Below, in pieces: positions 33,929-43,373 of a stretch of DNA of 64,000 nt (within the stretch, counting starts at the first letter, position 1; every line of letters starts with the position of its first letter). The stretch is taken from the NCBI GenBank assembly GCA_964581455.1, contig CAZOOT010000002.1:1-64000 (forward strand), read 5' to 3'. Both the position numbers and the translations under genes were made by a program. The notes beneath the pieces were generated by a model. The model did not search any database and was not told the origin of the DNA. It worked only from the letters and a program-made list of their open reading frames with translations. This DNA comes from VBAS01 sp964581455. Its GTDB lineage: Bacteria; Bacteroidota; Bacteroidia; Chitinophagales; Chitinophagaceae.

Positions 33929-35869
33929 TTAATTATCTGTTCTGAATGGCGATGCTGGCAATCCTTCTTTATTATATAAATTGGGGTTGACAGGATTATC
34001 GGCCCAGGCATATCTTACATACTTTGGATTGGAAACATCATCATTGCAGACAACAATCTTGTCTCCGGCAATTTTTGCTTTGGCCCATACAAATTTTTTA
34101 TCATCACCTGCAATGGCAAATTCACTGAGTTCTTCTCCGTCATTTGTTATTAAACCGGTACCGGTATGATTGAATGAGATGGTTATTTTATTTCCATCAA
34201 TGGTTGCAGATTGATAAAGAGGTCCCGAATGAACTATATTTTCCCCATAAGCTATTTTCAAAGCGGCGATTGCCATTCTTTCTCCCACATCTTTTTTATT
34301 ATCCGGATGTATATCGTTCCATTCGCCGAGATCTATATTAACCGTCATAGCTGTGTTAGGAACAGATAAAGCTTTCATCTGAGACTCTCTTAATTGTGCC
34401 CACTGGCTTTCCGAAGGGAGATAATTATAATCCATAAACCCGGGGAGCTGTGTATAGATAAAAGGAAGATCTCCCTGCTTCCATTTATTTCGCCAATCAA
34501 TAATTTGTGCGGGTTGCAGCTTTGCATATTCTTCAGGCCTTCCTGCATTACTTTCTCCCTGGTACCAGAGGATTCCTTTAATAGAATAATTAATTATTGG
34601 AGCAACCATTGCATTGTATAATGCTGAAGGTTGGTTTTGTGCAGATATTCCACCGCCACCAAAACCAGCACTACGCGGAATAAATACTTCACCCACTTTA
34701 TATTGCCAGGTTCCTTTCAGATCAATGGTATCCTTGCCTGCAAAAATGCAATAAGGTTTATCGGGAACAAATCCTCCTTTGCCGGCATTATTGCTAACTT
34801 TTATTACAAAAATATTTTTACCATCTTTCAGCAAATCAGCAGGTACATTATATCTTCTTTGGGGATACTGGTAAGTAGTGATGCCCACTTGTTTTCCATT
34901 TATATATAATACATCGGCATCAACAATTCTTCCTAAAAAAACTTTTGCAGGTTTACCTGTCATGGAAGCAGGGATATCAATTTCTTTTCTGTACCACACT
35001 ACACCGTTCAGGTCTTTAATACCCTGGTCTTCCCAATAGCCGGGAATATTTATAGGACGCCATCCGCCAGCTGGCGGAGAATAATTTGTTTCAAACCATT
35101 TCGGAGATTCGGTCAATCCCTTATCCAGCACTTGCGGAGCCCTGTTTACATTTCCCGAAAATGCTCTCCTGTTTAATCCATTGATATAGGCCGTGTCTTT
35201 ATTTTTTAGAATGGTAGCCTGCAGGGCAGGAAATTCATTCAATCCTTCTTCGCTGGTCCAGGCTTCAATGGGAGTGCCACCCACACTGGCATTGATCAAA
35301 CCGATGGGCACATGATATTTTTCATAAATTTTTTTTGCAAAAAAATAAGCCACAGCAGAAAACGACCTGATGTCCTCGCCGACTGCGGATTTCCAAAAAC
35401 CTGAAGGCAGATCTTCTTTCGGTCCTTCTAAATTTGTTAGTGTCGGAATCCAGAAATGCCTGATCTCAGGATTATTTGCATTGACAATTTCATCAGCATA
35501 TGTTACATCATGAATATTCAGCTGGTGCACCATGTTGGATTGCCCGGAACAAAACCATACATCACCAATCAATATTTCTTTCAAATTGATCTTGTTTTTC
35601 CCGGCAATTTCCATCGTATATGGACCGCCTGCTTTCATGGGAGCAAGCTGGATTTTCCATTTTCCATTTGCATCTGTTGTTGCAGCATATTTTTTGTTTT
35701 GAAAACTGATTTTTATTTTTTCTTTGGGAGAAGCCCATCCCCAGATATTTAGATTTGCATCACGCTGTAAAACCATACTATCTCTTACCAGTTGAGGAAG
35801 TTTTACTTGCGAAAAAGAAAACTGATTTCCGATTAATAAAAAACCCAATGCAGCTATTAAATTTTTCAT
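33929..35869 (-). CDS. SGNH-hydrolase, sialate O-acetylesterase-like, with inserted beta-sandwich
   Basis: A 646-residue secreted acetylesterase (signal peptide about 1-20). The SGNH blocks are split: FCSGQSNM gives the Ser (about 108), WYQGESNAGRP is the third block, and DIHPDNK holds the late Asp-x-x-His. Between them lies a beta-sandwich insertion like a GH2 sugar-binding domain (about 265-400). This split plan is that of family sialate O-acetylesterases and the xylan acetylesterases placed in CE20. In this locus it should remove acetyl groups from xylan rather than from sialic acid. Its start codon overlaps the stop of the preceding gene by one base. Confidence 0.87.
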   Translation of the reverse strand: MKNLIAALGFLLIGNQFSFSQVKLPQLVRDSMVLQRDANLNIWGWASPKEKIKISFQNKKYAATTDANGKWKIQLAPMKAGGPYTMEIAGKNKINLKEILIGDVWFCSGQSNMVHQLNIHDVTYADEIVNANNPEIRHFWIPTLTNLEGPKEDLPSGFWKSAVGEDIRSFSAVAYFFAKKIYEKYHVPIGLINASVGGTPIEAWTSEEGLNEFPALQATILKNKDTAYINGLNRRAFSGNVNRAPQVLDKGLTESPKWFETNYSPPAGGWRPINIPGYWEDQGIKDLNGVVWYRKEIDIPASMTGKPAKVFLGRIVDADVLYINGKQVGITTYQYPQRRYNVPADLLKDGKNIFVIKVSNNAGKGGFVPDKPYCIFAGKDTIDLKGTWQYKVGEVFIPRSAGFGGGGISAQNQPSALYNAMVAPIINYSIKGILWYQGESNAGRPEEYAKLQPAQIIDWRNKWKQGDLPFIYTQLPGFMDYNYLPSESQWAQLRESQMKALSVPNTAMTVNIDLGEWNDIHPDNKKDVGERMAIAALKIAYGENIVHSGPLYQSATIDGNKITISFNHTGTGLITNDGEELSEFAIAGDDKKFVWAKAKIAGDKIVVCNDDVSNPKYVRYAWADNPVNPNLYNKEGLPASPFRTDN

Positions 35870-37230
35870 TACTTGTTTTTTAATGCTATTTCCAATGCTT
35901 TGGTAGTAGTATAATATTTAGTGATCATATTGGGAACTTCCCAGGAAGGCATATTGTCGTTATTAAAATATTCCAGAAATTTTTCCATCACCCTGCTAAA
36001 ATGTGCTTCATGACCCTCTTTGTATTTTTCCGGAATGATCACTTTCCAGCCTTTGGCATTTTTCTTTAGTTCTACTCCGGGATATTTTGACTGAATGGAG
36101 ATAAACTTGTTTTCAGTTTCTACATCATTTCCTTCAGCAACTCTTTCAATATATAGCGTGGGTTTATAATTTTCTTCTGCACCCTGCCTGATCACCAGGT
36201 TTGCTTTGGTGCCTTTCATAATTGAATAATGAGTATCACCTGTTCCTTCCGGTGCTTTGAAATTCCAGATCACGGAAGTTTTTGCATGTATCCCTTTGAT
36301 GGTATAATTAATTTCTCCGTTACAATAAATATGGAGCAATGTGTCGTTTGAAATCTTGTCTTTGAAATAACCCGGAAACTCATTCAGTTTGGTGATTGCT
36401 TTAAACCCGGTCAGACCCAGATCGGTTGTCCAGCGTTTTGCAGAATTAAATTGGATATCCGTTGAATCAATGATTTGTTCCGGAAAACATTCCCATTGTA
36501 CCAGGTCCACCAAATGCGTCATCACATCCACAATTCCTTCGCCTTGCTGGGAAACATCAAGAAACCAGGCCGGTCTTGTTAGTACAGAACCTGAAACATA
36601 TTTATAAAAATGATGCACACTTTCCTTGGTGATGGATGGATTATCGGGACTGCCTTTTTCCAGTGTGCCGAAGATCCCGGGTATCAGGGATAATTCTCTT
36701 TGCAGCATGGTGGTGATCTCATAACGTTCCGTCATGATATCATACAGCAGCAATTTATTTTTCTCAGCAACTTCGAAAGCTTGTTTGAGTTGTTCAAAAC
36801 CTTTGCCGTCAATGACCATGGGTTTATCCGCCAGTACATGTAGACCGTTTTGCAGGGATTGTAAAATGTATTCAGTTTTCTTTTGATTGTTTCCTGAAAG
36901 CACCACCGTGTTCCCCATTTTTTCAGCAATCATTTTCTCAAAAAAATCAGCACCGGTATAAACTTCTTCTTTCCAGTGTGTGGGATTCTCTGTTCGGGAA
37001 TTATATCCATTAATTCTGTCAAGATGCATTTTCAGATCATTGCCTTCCGGTGCGTATACATTTACTACCGAATCCACATCAGCATACATTGTTTTTTGCA
37101 CCAGTGCTGCATGAAAATGTCCGGGGTCAAGGGTGACAAGCCGGATTTTTTTATCGTTTGCCATTTGACTGGTATTGCATGACATTATAATTACTAAAAG
37201 CCCAAAGAGTGATGATCTGATTTTATTCAT
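35869..37230 (-). CDS. Lipoprotein Gfo/Idh/MocA oxidoreductase with family-specific C-terminal domain
   Basis: A 453-residue protein with a lipoprotein leader (lipobox IMSC, Cys at about 18). A Gfo/Idh/MocA-type fold follows, with an altered nucleotide-site region (VTLDPGHFHAALVQ replaces the usual G-x-G-x-x-G), HVLADKPMVI (the EKP-equivalent Lys), and a C-terminal domain of the 'putative oxidoreductase C-terminal' type found in Bacteroidota. The altered Rossmann loop may bind a cofactor differently or not at all. Being anchored outside the cytoplasm, it would need a tightly held cofactor. It sits between cupin and acetylesterase genes with one-base overlap to the latter. The substrate is unknown. 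Confidence 0.82.
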   Translation of the reverse strand: MNKIRSSLFGLLVIIMSCNTSQMANDKKIRLVTLDPGHFHAALVQKTMYADVDSVVNVYAPEGNDLKMHLDRINGYNSRTENPTHWKEEVYTGADFFEKMIAEKMGNTVVLSGNNQKKTEYILQSLQNGLHVLADKPMVIDGKGFEQLKQAFEVAEKNKLLLYDIMTERYEITTMLQRELSLIPGIFGTLEKGSPDNPSITKESVHHFYKYVSGSVLTRPAWFLDVSQQGEGIVDVMTHLVDLVQWECFPEQIIDSTDIQFNSAKRWTTDLGLTGFKAITKLNEFPGYFKDKISNDTLLHIYCNGEINYTIKGIHAKTSVIWNFKAPEGTGDTHYSIMKGTKANLVIRQGAEENYKPTLYIERVAEGNDVETENKFISIQSKYPGVELKKNAKGWKVIIPEKYKEGHEAHFSRVMEKFLEYFNNDNMPSWEVPNMITKYYTTTKALEIALKNK

Positions 37231-37235
37231 GGTTA

Positions 37236-38009
37236 TTATTCAAATTGAAAAGCGAAATAAGTACTTGGTTTTGTTCCGGTATTTTTAATGGCATGGGATA
37301 CATTGCTGCCCAAATAATAAAATCCACCAGGAATTGTGCTGACAATTTTATCGCCCAATTGCATTTCCGTTTCTCCTTCAATGATTAAAACAATTTCTTC
37401 CGCACGGTGTGTATGCGGCTCATGACTTTTTATTCCTTCTTTCAGGGTAGTGACATGCATTTCAAATCTTTTTTGCATGGCAGTTGGCTTGTTAAAAAAA
37501 TCCCTTCTTCCTCCACCGATATTATTTGTGACAAATGGAATGGTTTCCCAGATGCTGACAAAAGAGCCTCCGTTCTTTTTGCCTCTTTCCAAATCCATGG
37601 GGGCTTTGCTGCGATACCTGAACCAGTAAAAACTGCATGGATTTTCACTGTTGATTAAAACTCTTTCTCCCGGCATTAAAACAGCCACACTACCGGGGGT
37701 AAGCATAAAACTTGAATCAGCGAATTTCAACTGAAGTGTGCCCGATTTAATAATTAATAAATGTTCCTGGTCAGCAGGAACAATTTGTTTAATTCCAAGT
37801 GAAGAGGGAGTCAGGTTGTTTGCTGTTATCTGCATCCATTCAAAATCATGCACCATCCCTTCCAGTATAATGGTAGATGAAATTCCGTGATTTTTGAATG
37901 ATGCATTGTTCCAGTTGTAAGTGCCTGATAAAACAGAATCTGTCTGAGCAAGCACAAACAACGGTAACAAGTAGTAAAAAAGAAATACTGTTTTTTTTAC
38001 CATCATCAT
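37236..38009 (-). CDS. Exported double-cupin protein
   Basis: A 257-residue protein with a signal peptide (about 1-20, ending LAQT). The N-terminal cupin lacks a clear metal triad. The C-terminal cupin has H196-x-x-H199-x-H201 followed by Glu205, the usual metal site, and ends with HAIKNTG. The layout resembles ureidoglycine aminohydrolase-type bicupins, but export and its place between two exported Gfo/Idh/MocA genes argue for a sugar isomerase or hydrolase role on an oxidised sugar. The spacing to both neighbours is five bases or less. Function is not assigned. Confidence 0.78.
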   Translation of the reverse strand: MMMVKKTVFLFYYLLPLFVLAQTDSVLSGTYNWNNASFKNHGISSTIILEGMVHDFEWMQITANNLTPSSLGIKQIVPADQEHLLIIKSGTLQLKFADSSFMLTPGSVAVLMPGERVLINSENPCSFYWFRYRSKAPMDLERGKKNGGSFVSIWETIPFVTNNIGGGRRDFFNKPTAMQKRFEMHVTTLKEGIKSHEPHTHRAEEIVLIIEGETEMQLGDKIVSTIPGGFYYLGSNVSHAIKNTGTKPSTYFAFQFE

Positions 38010-38013
38010 TTAT

Positions 38014-39414
38014 TTAAGCATGCACAGCATATTTAGAACGCTGTGGCCTGGTCAGCATTTTATTTGCTTCCGCATCATTCTTGAATTGTTCTTTTTTGGG
38101 ATCCCAGTAAATTTTTCTTTTCAGTTTCATGGCAATGTGATGCAGCAGGCAGGCAGAACAGGCACGATGTGCTTCTTCTACCGGTGCAATGGTGGCTTTA
38201 TTGTCACGAATCGCTTCCAGCCAGTTGCCATGATGATTGGCACTGACCGTAAAATGAAATTCATTTGGTCCGATAACTGAAGTAAGAATTTTCGGATCAC
38301 TGGCATCTATCTTTTTTGCCTGTGTTGAACCTGCATTTCCATCAGAAGCGGTTACCTGGTAATCCCCTCTTGATACAAATAACCAACCTTCGGTTCCTTC
38401 AAACTTTATTCCGTTCGGGAATTCATTACTTACAATCATTTTTACACCATCAGCATATACGGCTTCAGTTTTAAAAATTCCATGCACATCCCACAGACCG
38501 CCGGTAGCAAATTCTACTTTATCACAACTGATCTCAACCGGACCGCTGCTTTCCATACCCATTCCCCAATGCGCAGAGTCAATATGATGAGCTCCCCATC
38601 CGGTGATCATGCCGGCGCCAAACTGCTCACAACGTAACCAGCCCGGACGATCATAACCACTTTGTGGGTGTACCCGGTCTACTGTGTAATAAACTTCAGG
38701 AGTAGATGCCAGCCACATATCGTAATTCAGGTTGGAAGGAACAGGCATTTCTGTTTTATTTCCTCCGGGAGGGTCACCCGGCAAACCAACATAAACTGTT
38801 TTTAACTTTCCGATACGTCCGTTGCGAACCAGTTCTGCACCATAGCGAAATTGTTCAGCAGAACGCTGCTGGCTACCGATCTGAAATTTAACGCCACTTT
38901 TTTGCACCACATCACTGATGATTCTTCCTTCCCCGATAGTGAGTGATGCCGGCTTTTGCATATAAATATGTTTTCCTGCCTTGGCTGCCACCACACCAAT
39001 CATGGCATGTGTATGATCCGGTGTGCTGATCAATACCGCATCAATATCTTTATTATTAATGAGATCATGATAATCATGATACACTTTCACACCGTCAAAT
39101 GGCTTACCATCTCTTTTTGTATAAAAGTCATTTACCAGTTTTTTTCCTTCCTCTGCACGTTTGGTATCAACATCACAAACAGCCATCACTTGTGCAAAAT
39201 CATGCCGCCATACTCCGGGCAGATCATGGATACGTGAAATTCTTCCTGTACCAATGGCACCGATATTGATCCGGTTGCTCGGTGCATTTTTACCAAATAC
39301 ACTTGCGGGAACAATGGATGGAAGACCCAGTGCAATGGTAGTGCCCATGGCTGCCTTCACCGAATTAGCGAGAAAATCCCGTCGGTTGATTTGTTTTTGT
39401 TTTTTCATCTGCAT
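38014..39414 (-). CDS. Tat-exported Gfo/Idh/MocA-family oxidoreductase
   Basis: A 466-residue protein with a twin-arginine leader (INRRDFLAN; cut near 40). The Rossmann motif is IGAIGTGRIS (about 51-60), ISTPDHTHA follows, and the catalytic-Lys motif is MQKPAS. The active-site region GWGAHHIDSAHWGMG holds the conserved Asp and His. The type is the 'inositol dehydrogenase-like' secreted group common in Bacteroidota glycan loci, distinct from the GFOR-like pair at 22741 and 25323. Related exported enzymes oxidise or reduce hydroxyls on glycosides with bound NAD(P). A second ATG two codons later (39408) is equally possible as the start. Confidence 0.84.
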   Translation of the reverse strand: MQMKKQKQINRRDFLANSVKAAMGTTIALGLPSIVPASVFGKNAPSNRINIGAIGTGRISRIHDLPGVWRHDFAQVMAVCDVDTKRAEEGKKLVNDFYTKRDGKPFDGVKVYHDYHDLINNKDIDAVLISTPDHTHAMIGVVAAKAGKHIYMQKPASLTIGEGRIISDVVQKSGVKFQIGSQQRSAEQFRYGAELVRNGRIGKLKTVYVGLPGDPPGGNKTEMPVPSNLNYDMWLASTPEVYYTVDRVHPQSGYDRPGWLRCEQFGAGMITGWGAHHIDSAHWGMGMESSGPVEISCDKVEFATGGLWDVHGIFKTEAVYADGVKMIVSNEFPNGIKFEGTEGWLFVSRGDYQVTASDGNAGSTQAKKIDASDPKILTSVIGPNEFHFTVSANHHGNWLEAIRDNKATIAPVEEAHRACSACLLHHIAMKLKRKIYWDPKKEQFKNDAEANKMLTRPQRSKYAVHA

Positions 39415-39682
39415 TTAATTTTTATTGATGAATAATATGATTCCAACTTCAGGTTTTCATAAGATCGTCTGTTGCGTCGCTCCGAAGGAGCCCCTTCGGG
39501 GCACTCTTGTGCATTAGTATTTCTATTCAACCAGCCTCTCCCTCCGTCTCCCTCTCCAACAGGAGAGGGAGCGGTTCAATATATCTTTAATCAATATTTT
39601 AACTTCCACATCTGCTTCAACTTTCTAATCAACATTTGCCAACACATCTAATTTATTTGTCGAAAAAGTCAGGTTTGTGTTA
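39415..39682. repeat. Intergenic region with stacked GC-rich hairpin repeats
   Basis: No gene is seen. Three adjoining palindromes stand out in AT-rich surroundings: GCTCC-GAA-GGAGC (39479-39491), GCCCC-TTC-GGGGC (39490-39502) and CCCTCTCC-AACA-GGAGAGGG (39550-39569). They resemble dispersed intergenic hairpin elements. They lie between the DUF6807/PmoA-like gene and the Tat oxidoreductase on the minus strand and could weaken read-through, but no T-run supports a true terminator. Confidence 0.5.
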
Positions 39683-40695
39683 TTATTTTTTTTCACTGAG
39701 TGAAATAGACGTTGTTGTTGGTGCCGCATAATATTGCCAGGCACTTTCAGCTTTTGCTGCATCAAATTTTCCGTTGAACACAACCATCCTGTATTTTAAA
39801 ACATAGGTCTTGCCGGGCTCTAACAACCAGTCTTTATCTTTTGTCGGAGCAAAATTTGCAAACATATCTCCCCGCTGATTTGTATTGAGCACCCAGATAC
39901 GTAAAGGTTCCGGATGATTGTAATTACCGGGATAAGACAACATCGCCGCACCTCCATAATCATTACCCGGTAATGCTCCTTGTACAATGATCCATTTTGC
40001 CTTGCTGCCATCTGTATCTTTTCTTGTCTTGCCTTCTGATGTCAACACTTCACAATTTTCATTGTTCCAGAATTCTGTTGTGCGCCAGCTGAATCCTGCA
40101 TAGCGGTATGCAAGAATTTTAAAAGGACTTTCTGTAGCACAGCTCATTTTGGAACTGATGTCTACAATATAATAATCACTTTTTTCTTCAGGTTTGTATA
40201 CTCTTACTGTTTGCAGTTCATTCAGGGCTACTTTTTCTGAGCCGTCTTTATAGAATCTTACATGCTCGTGCAAGGCTTCGAATTCAGAAAATACAGGCCC
40301 GTTTGTAGATGAGATAAATTTTGAAAAACGAACGGTTCCTTTTTTTCCTGCAATGTTCCAGAAATCAACAGTGTCTTTTTCAAACAATACATGTGTCCAC
40401 GGATTCCAGATACCATAATGATGATAATGATCAGGTGCCTGGATTCGGGTAAGCTCCTGTCCATGCGGTGTCCAGAGCGGATGAATGAATCCGCTTCTGC
40501 CATAAGCCNNNNNNNNNNNNNNNNNNNNNNNNNNNNNNNNNNNNNNNNNNNNNNNNNNNNNNNNNNNNNNNNNNNNNNNNNNNNNNNNNNNNNNNNNNNN
40601 NNNNNNNNCAAACTGACTTCAAAGCTGGCTATTAATTGTGCATGAATGTATACAGATGATTGAAGAAACAGAAGTATGAACAGAATTTTTTTCAT
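39683..40695 (-). CDS. DUF6807/PmoA-family protein, interrupted by an assembly gap
   Basis: A secreted PmoA-family (DUF6807) protein in three pieces: the signal peptide and first residues (40695-40609, MKKILFILLF...), a 100-N gap (40509-40608), and the rest. After the gap the frame reads AYGRSGFIHPLWTPHGQELT, then APDHYHHYGIWNPWTHVLFEKD, continuing to the stop at 39683. The HHYG region is typical of the family. The two sides are in different frames only because the N-run is a placeholder of arbitrary length. A shorter frame opening at a TTG (40387) is not the real start. The family is often found beside exported Gfo/Idh/MocA enzymes, as here. Its biochemical function is not established. Confidence 0.85.
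40509..40608. other. Assembly gap (100 N)
   Basis: Exactly 100 undetermined bases, a standard scaffolding placeholder, so the true length is unknown. It falls inside the DUF6807/PmoA-like gene. Confidence 0.98.
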
Positions 40696-40716
40696 TTTCT
40701 TTTTTTAAATAGGCAC

Positions 40717-41802
40717 TTAAAATTTTACTACTTCCCAATAAGCTTTTTTAGGTTTCAGATCTTTGTCAAATAACAAAGGATAATCTTTTCTTCCCGGTAC
40801 CGGGAAATTATCCAGCCAGCTGGAGCGGTCAGAAATATTCCAGAAAGTAACAGCCGATACCACATCTTTATATTTTCTGAAAACACGGAAGATCATTTCA
40901 TACATTTCTGTTTGCTTTTTTTCCTGCTCTGCAGTAAACTGATCATTGGCGTCCTCAGGTTTTCTATCACGGCGGCCATGCTCTTTGGGATAAACAGATA
41001 AATCCAGTTCAGTTACCTGTACCTTAAGTCCGAGATTTTTAAATTTTTCAATTGTTTCGGTCAGTACCTGTTCTGTGGGTTCATAAATAGACCAGTGTCC
41101 CTGTAATCCGACTCCGTGAATCGGAACACCTGCTTCTTTCAAACTTTTTACCAGCCTGTAAATTTTTTCTCTTTTCTCCGGGTTGGTTTCATTGTAATCA
41201 TTATAAAACAGCAATGCATCCGGATCTGCTTCATGTGCATACTGAAATGCTTTTGCAATATATTCTTCACCACAGATCTGGTACCACAATGATGGACGGA
41301 GATATTCATCTTTTTTGTCAGAGATCGCTTCGTTCACAACATCCCATGCATAGATGGTTCCTTTGTATCGCTGAACCACGGAAGTAATATGATCTTTCAA
41401 TCGCTGTAGCAGAATTTCTTTCGAAACATTTTTACCATCAGCATCAACAAAGAGCCATTTCGGCGTCTGATTGTGCCAGCAAAGTGTGTGTCCCCTGAGT
41501 TTGAGATTATTCCTTTTGGCAAAGGCTGCAATAGAATCTGCATCTTTCCAGAAATAACGGTTTTCTTCGGGATGAATGGGACCCATCTTCATCGCATTTT
41601 CAGGGGTCATGCTTTCAAACTCTTTTACAATCAAACCTGCTTCGTCTGTTAACAATGCTCTTGGTGATACGGCTACTCCAACAGGGAAATATTTTTTATA
41701 ATAATCCTTTAATCCTTTTTCATTTTGTGATTTAACTGAAACGAACAATAACAGAGCTAAAACTGTGTATGAAATTCTTTTTATGATGTTATAATATTTC
41801 AT
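40717..41802 (-). CDS. GH10 endo-beta-1,4-xylanase
   Basis: A 361-residue secreted xylanase (signal peptide about 1-25, ending SVKSQ). It is a single GH10 (beta/alpha)8 barrel: substrate-site HTLCWHNQTP (105-114), acid/base Glu158 in WDVVNEA, and nucleophile Glu265 in VTELD. There is no carbohydrate-binding module. It cuts the xylan backbone and tolerates side chains near the cut, releasing decorated oligosaccharides for the GH67, GH43, GH51 and GH3 enzymes of the locus. It is encoded five bases after GH51 and 21 bases before the PmoA-like gene. Confidence 0.95.
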   Translation of the reverse strand: MKYYNIIKRISYTVLALLLFVSVKSQNEKGLKDYYKKYFPVGVAVSPRALLTDEAGLIVKEFESMTPENAMKMGPIHPEENRYFWKDADSIAAFAKRNNLKLRGHTLCWHNQTPKWLFVDADGKNVSKEILLQRLKDHITSVVQRYKGTIYAWDVVNEAISDKKDEYLRPSLWYQICGEEYIAKAFQYAHEADPDALLFYNDYNETNPEKREKIYRLVKSLKEAGVPIHGVGLQGHWSIYEPTEQVLTETIEKFKNLGLKVQVTELDLSVYPKEHGRRDRKPEDANDQFTAEQEKKQTEMYEMIFRVFRKYKDVVSAVTFWNISDRSSWLDNFPVPGRKDYPLLFDKDLKPKKAYWEVVKF

Positions 41803-41807
41803 TTGTA

Positions 41808-43349
41808 TTATTTTAATTGGAGTACTACAACAGAATAGGGTGGCAAGGTCAGGGATAAGGTATTACCGGAAACTTTTGTTCCTGTAAATGCAGTCGGTTT
41901 TATTTTATCAGGATTTTCAAAACTGTTATAGTTCTGAAGTTTGTCAGACGACAATATTCTGCCCGAGATCGTTTTACTGTTTACTCCATTCAACGTAATG
42001 GAAACATCCTGCGCTTTGTTGGCATCAATATTTACCAATGAAATATGTGTAGCATTGTTCTTATCTCTTGATGCAGAAACCGACACGGCTTTTAACGTAT
42101 CCTTTCCCAACACATAATTATTGCTTTTTAATTCTACCGGTAGCATCAGGGCATCCTGGTGCACATTGTACATTTCCATCACATGATAAGTAGGTGTGAG
42201 GATCATTTTTTCTTCATTGGTTAAAATAACTGCCTGCAATACATTTACTATTTGTGCGAGGTTGGCCATCTTTACACGATCACAGTGATTATTAAATATG
42301 TTCAGCGTAGCTCCTGCAATCATCGCATCCCGCATGGTATTCTGCTGAAATAAAAATGCTCCGTTTGTGCCGGGTTCCACATCATACCAGCCACCCCATT
42401 CATCCACTGCCAGTGCTTTCTTCTTTTGCGGATCATATTTATCCATAATGGCCTTGTGCTTTGTGACCAGTTCATCCATCAGTATCGCCCTTTTCATAGT
42501 GGTCATATATTCCTGTTCTGAAAAAGCAGTAGCTGATCCTTTTTTATTCCAGTTAATTACTGAATAATGATGCAATCCCAATGCATCATACATATTGGCA
42601 GGCAGCTCTTTCATCAATACTTCGGTCCAGTGATAATCATCATCAGAAGCACCAGAGGCAATACGATATAATTTATCGGAGTTGTTCCAATTGGTCATGA
42701 AGGTGGCATACTGACGATAAATATTTGCATAATATTCTGCCGTCATATTTCCGCCACATCCCCAGGCTTCATTACCCAGTCCCCAGAATTTTACATTCCA
42801 TGGGTTCGGTCTTCCGCCTGCCTGTCTTAAGTCAGTCATCGGACTACTGTTATTCGGATGTGTGGTATATTTTACCCAATCGCTTAATTCCTGTGGTGTG
42901 CCGCTTCCTACGTTACCACTTAAATAAGGTTCTGCACCCAGCAGTTCACACATATTTAAAAATTCATTGGTGCCAAAACTGTTATCCTCTTTTACATTAC
43001 CCCACCAGACATTCAGCATGGAGGGTCTTTCTTTTTTTGGACCAACACCATCTTTCCAATGATAGGTATCAGCAAAACATCCCCCAGGCCAGCGAAGTAC
43101 CGGCACTTTTAATTTTTTCAATGCATCGATAATATCCAATCTCACACCATCTTTATGCGGAATAGTTTTATTATCCTCTCCTATATAAAGGCCACCATAA
43201 ATACAATGACCAAGGTGCTCGGCAAAATGTCCGTAAATATTTTTATTGATCGTATCTTTTGCAAGGCCTGCATTTACAACAATTGTATTTTGTGCAATTG
43301 AGTTTTTTCCAATGGATAAAAAAGCTACAATAATTATGACTTTTTTCAT
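41808..43349 (-). CDS. GH51 alpha-L-arabinofuranosidase
   Basis: A 513-residue enzyme with an N-terminal signal peptide (about 1-20), which makes it periplasmic or secreted; many GH51 enzymes are cytoplasmic. The catalytic barrel has acid/base Glu194 in GLGNEAWG and nucleophile Glu317 in VDEWGGWYD. RWPGGCFADTYHW (86-98) is the conserved substrate region, and a C-terminal beta-sandwich follows (from about 400). It removes arabinose from arabinoxylan or arabino-oligosaccharides. It is 24 bases downstream of the GH3 gene. Confidence 0.93.
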   Translation of the reverse strand: MKKVIIIVAFLSIGKNSIAQNTIVVNAGLAKDTINKNIYGHFAEHLGHCIYGGLYIGEDNKTIPHKDGVRLDIIDALKKLKVPVLRWPGGCFADTYHWKDGVGPKKERPSMLNVWWGNVKEDNSFGTNEFLNMCELLGAEPYLSGNVGSGTPQELSDWVKYTTHPNNSSPMTDLRQAGGRPNPWNVKFWGLGNEAWGCGGNMTAEYYANIYRQYATFMTNWNNSDKLYRIASGASDDDYHWTEVLMKELPANMYDALGLHHYSVINWNKKGSATAFSEQEYMTTMKRAILMDELVTKHKAIMDKYDPQKKKALAVDEWGGWYDVEPGTNGAFLFQQNTMRDAMIAGATLNIFNNHCDRVKMANLAQIVNVLQAVILTNEEKMILTPTYHVMEMYNVHQDALMLPVELKSNNYVLGKDTLKAVSVSASRDKNNATHISLVNIDANKAQDVSITLNGVNSKTISGRILSSDKLQNYNSFENPDKIKPTAFTGTKVSGNTLSLTLPPYSVVVLQLK

Positions 43350-43373
43350 GTGTTATTATTTAAAGTGATTTGT

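Noticed and set aside
39479..39569. Stacked GC-rich hairpins as a possible CRISPR array or terminator
   Set aside because: There is no regular repeat-spacer periodicity and no T-run; they look like separate dispersed palindromes. I saw no CRISPR array elsewhere in the window.
40387..40695. Two separate short genes either side of the N-run
   Set aside because: The apparent ends are produced by an arbitrary-length gap; the sequence on both sides belongs to one PmoA-like protein.
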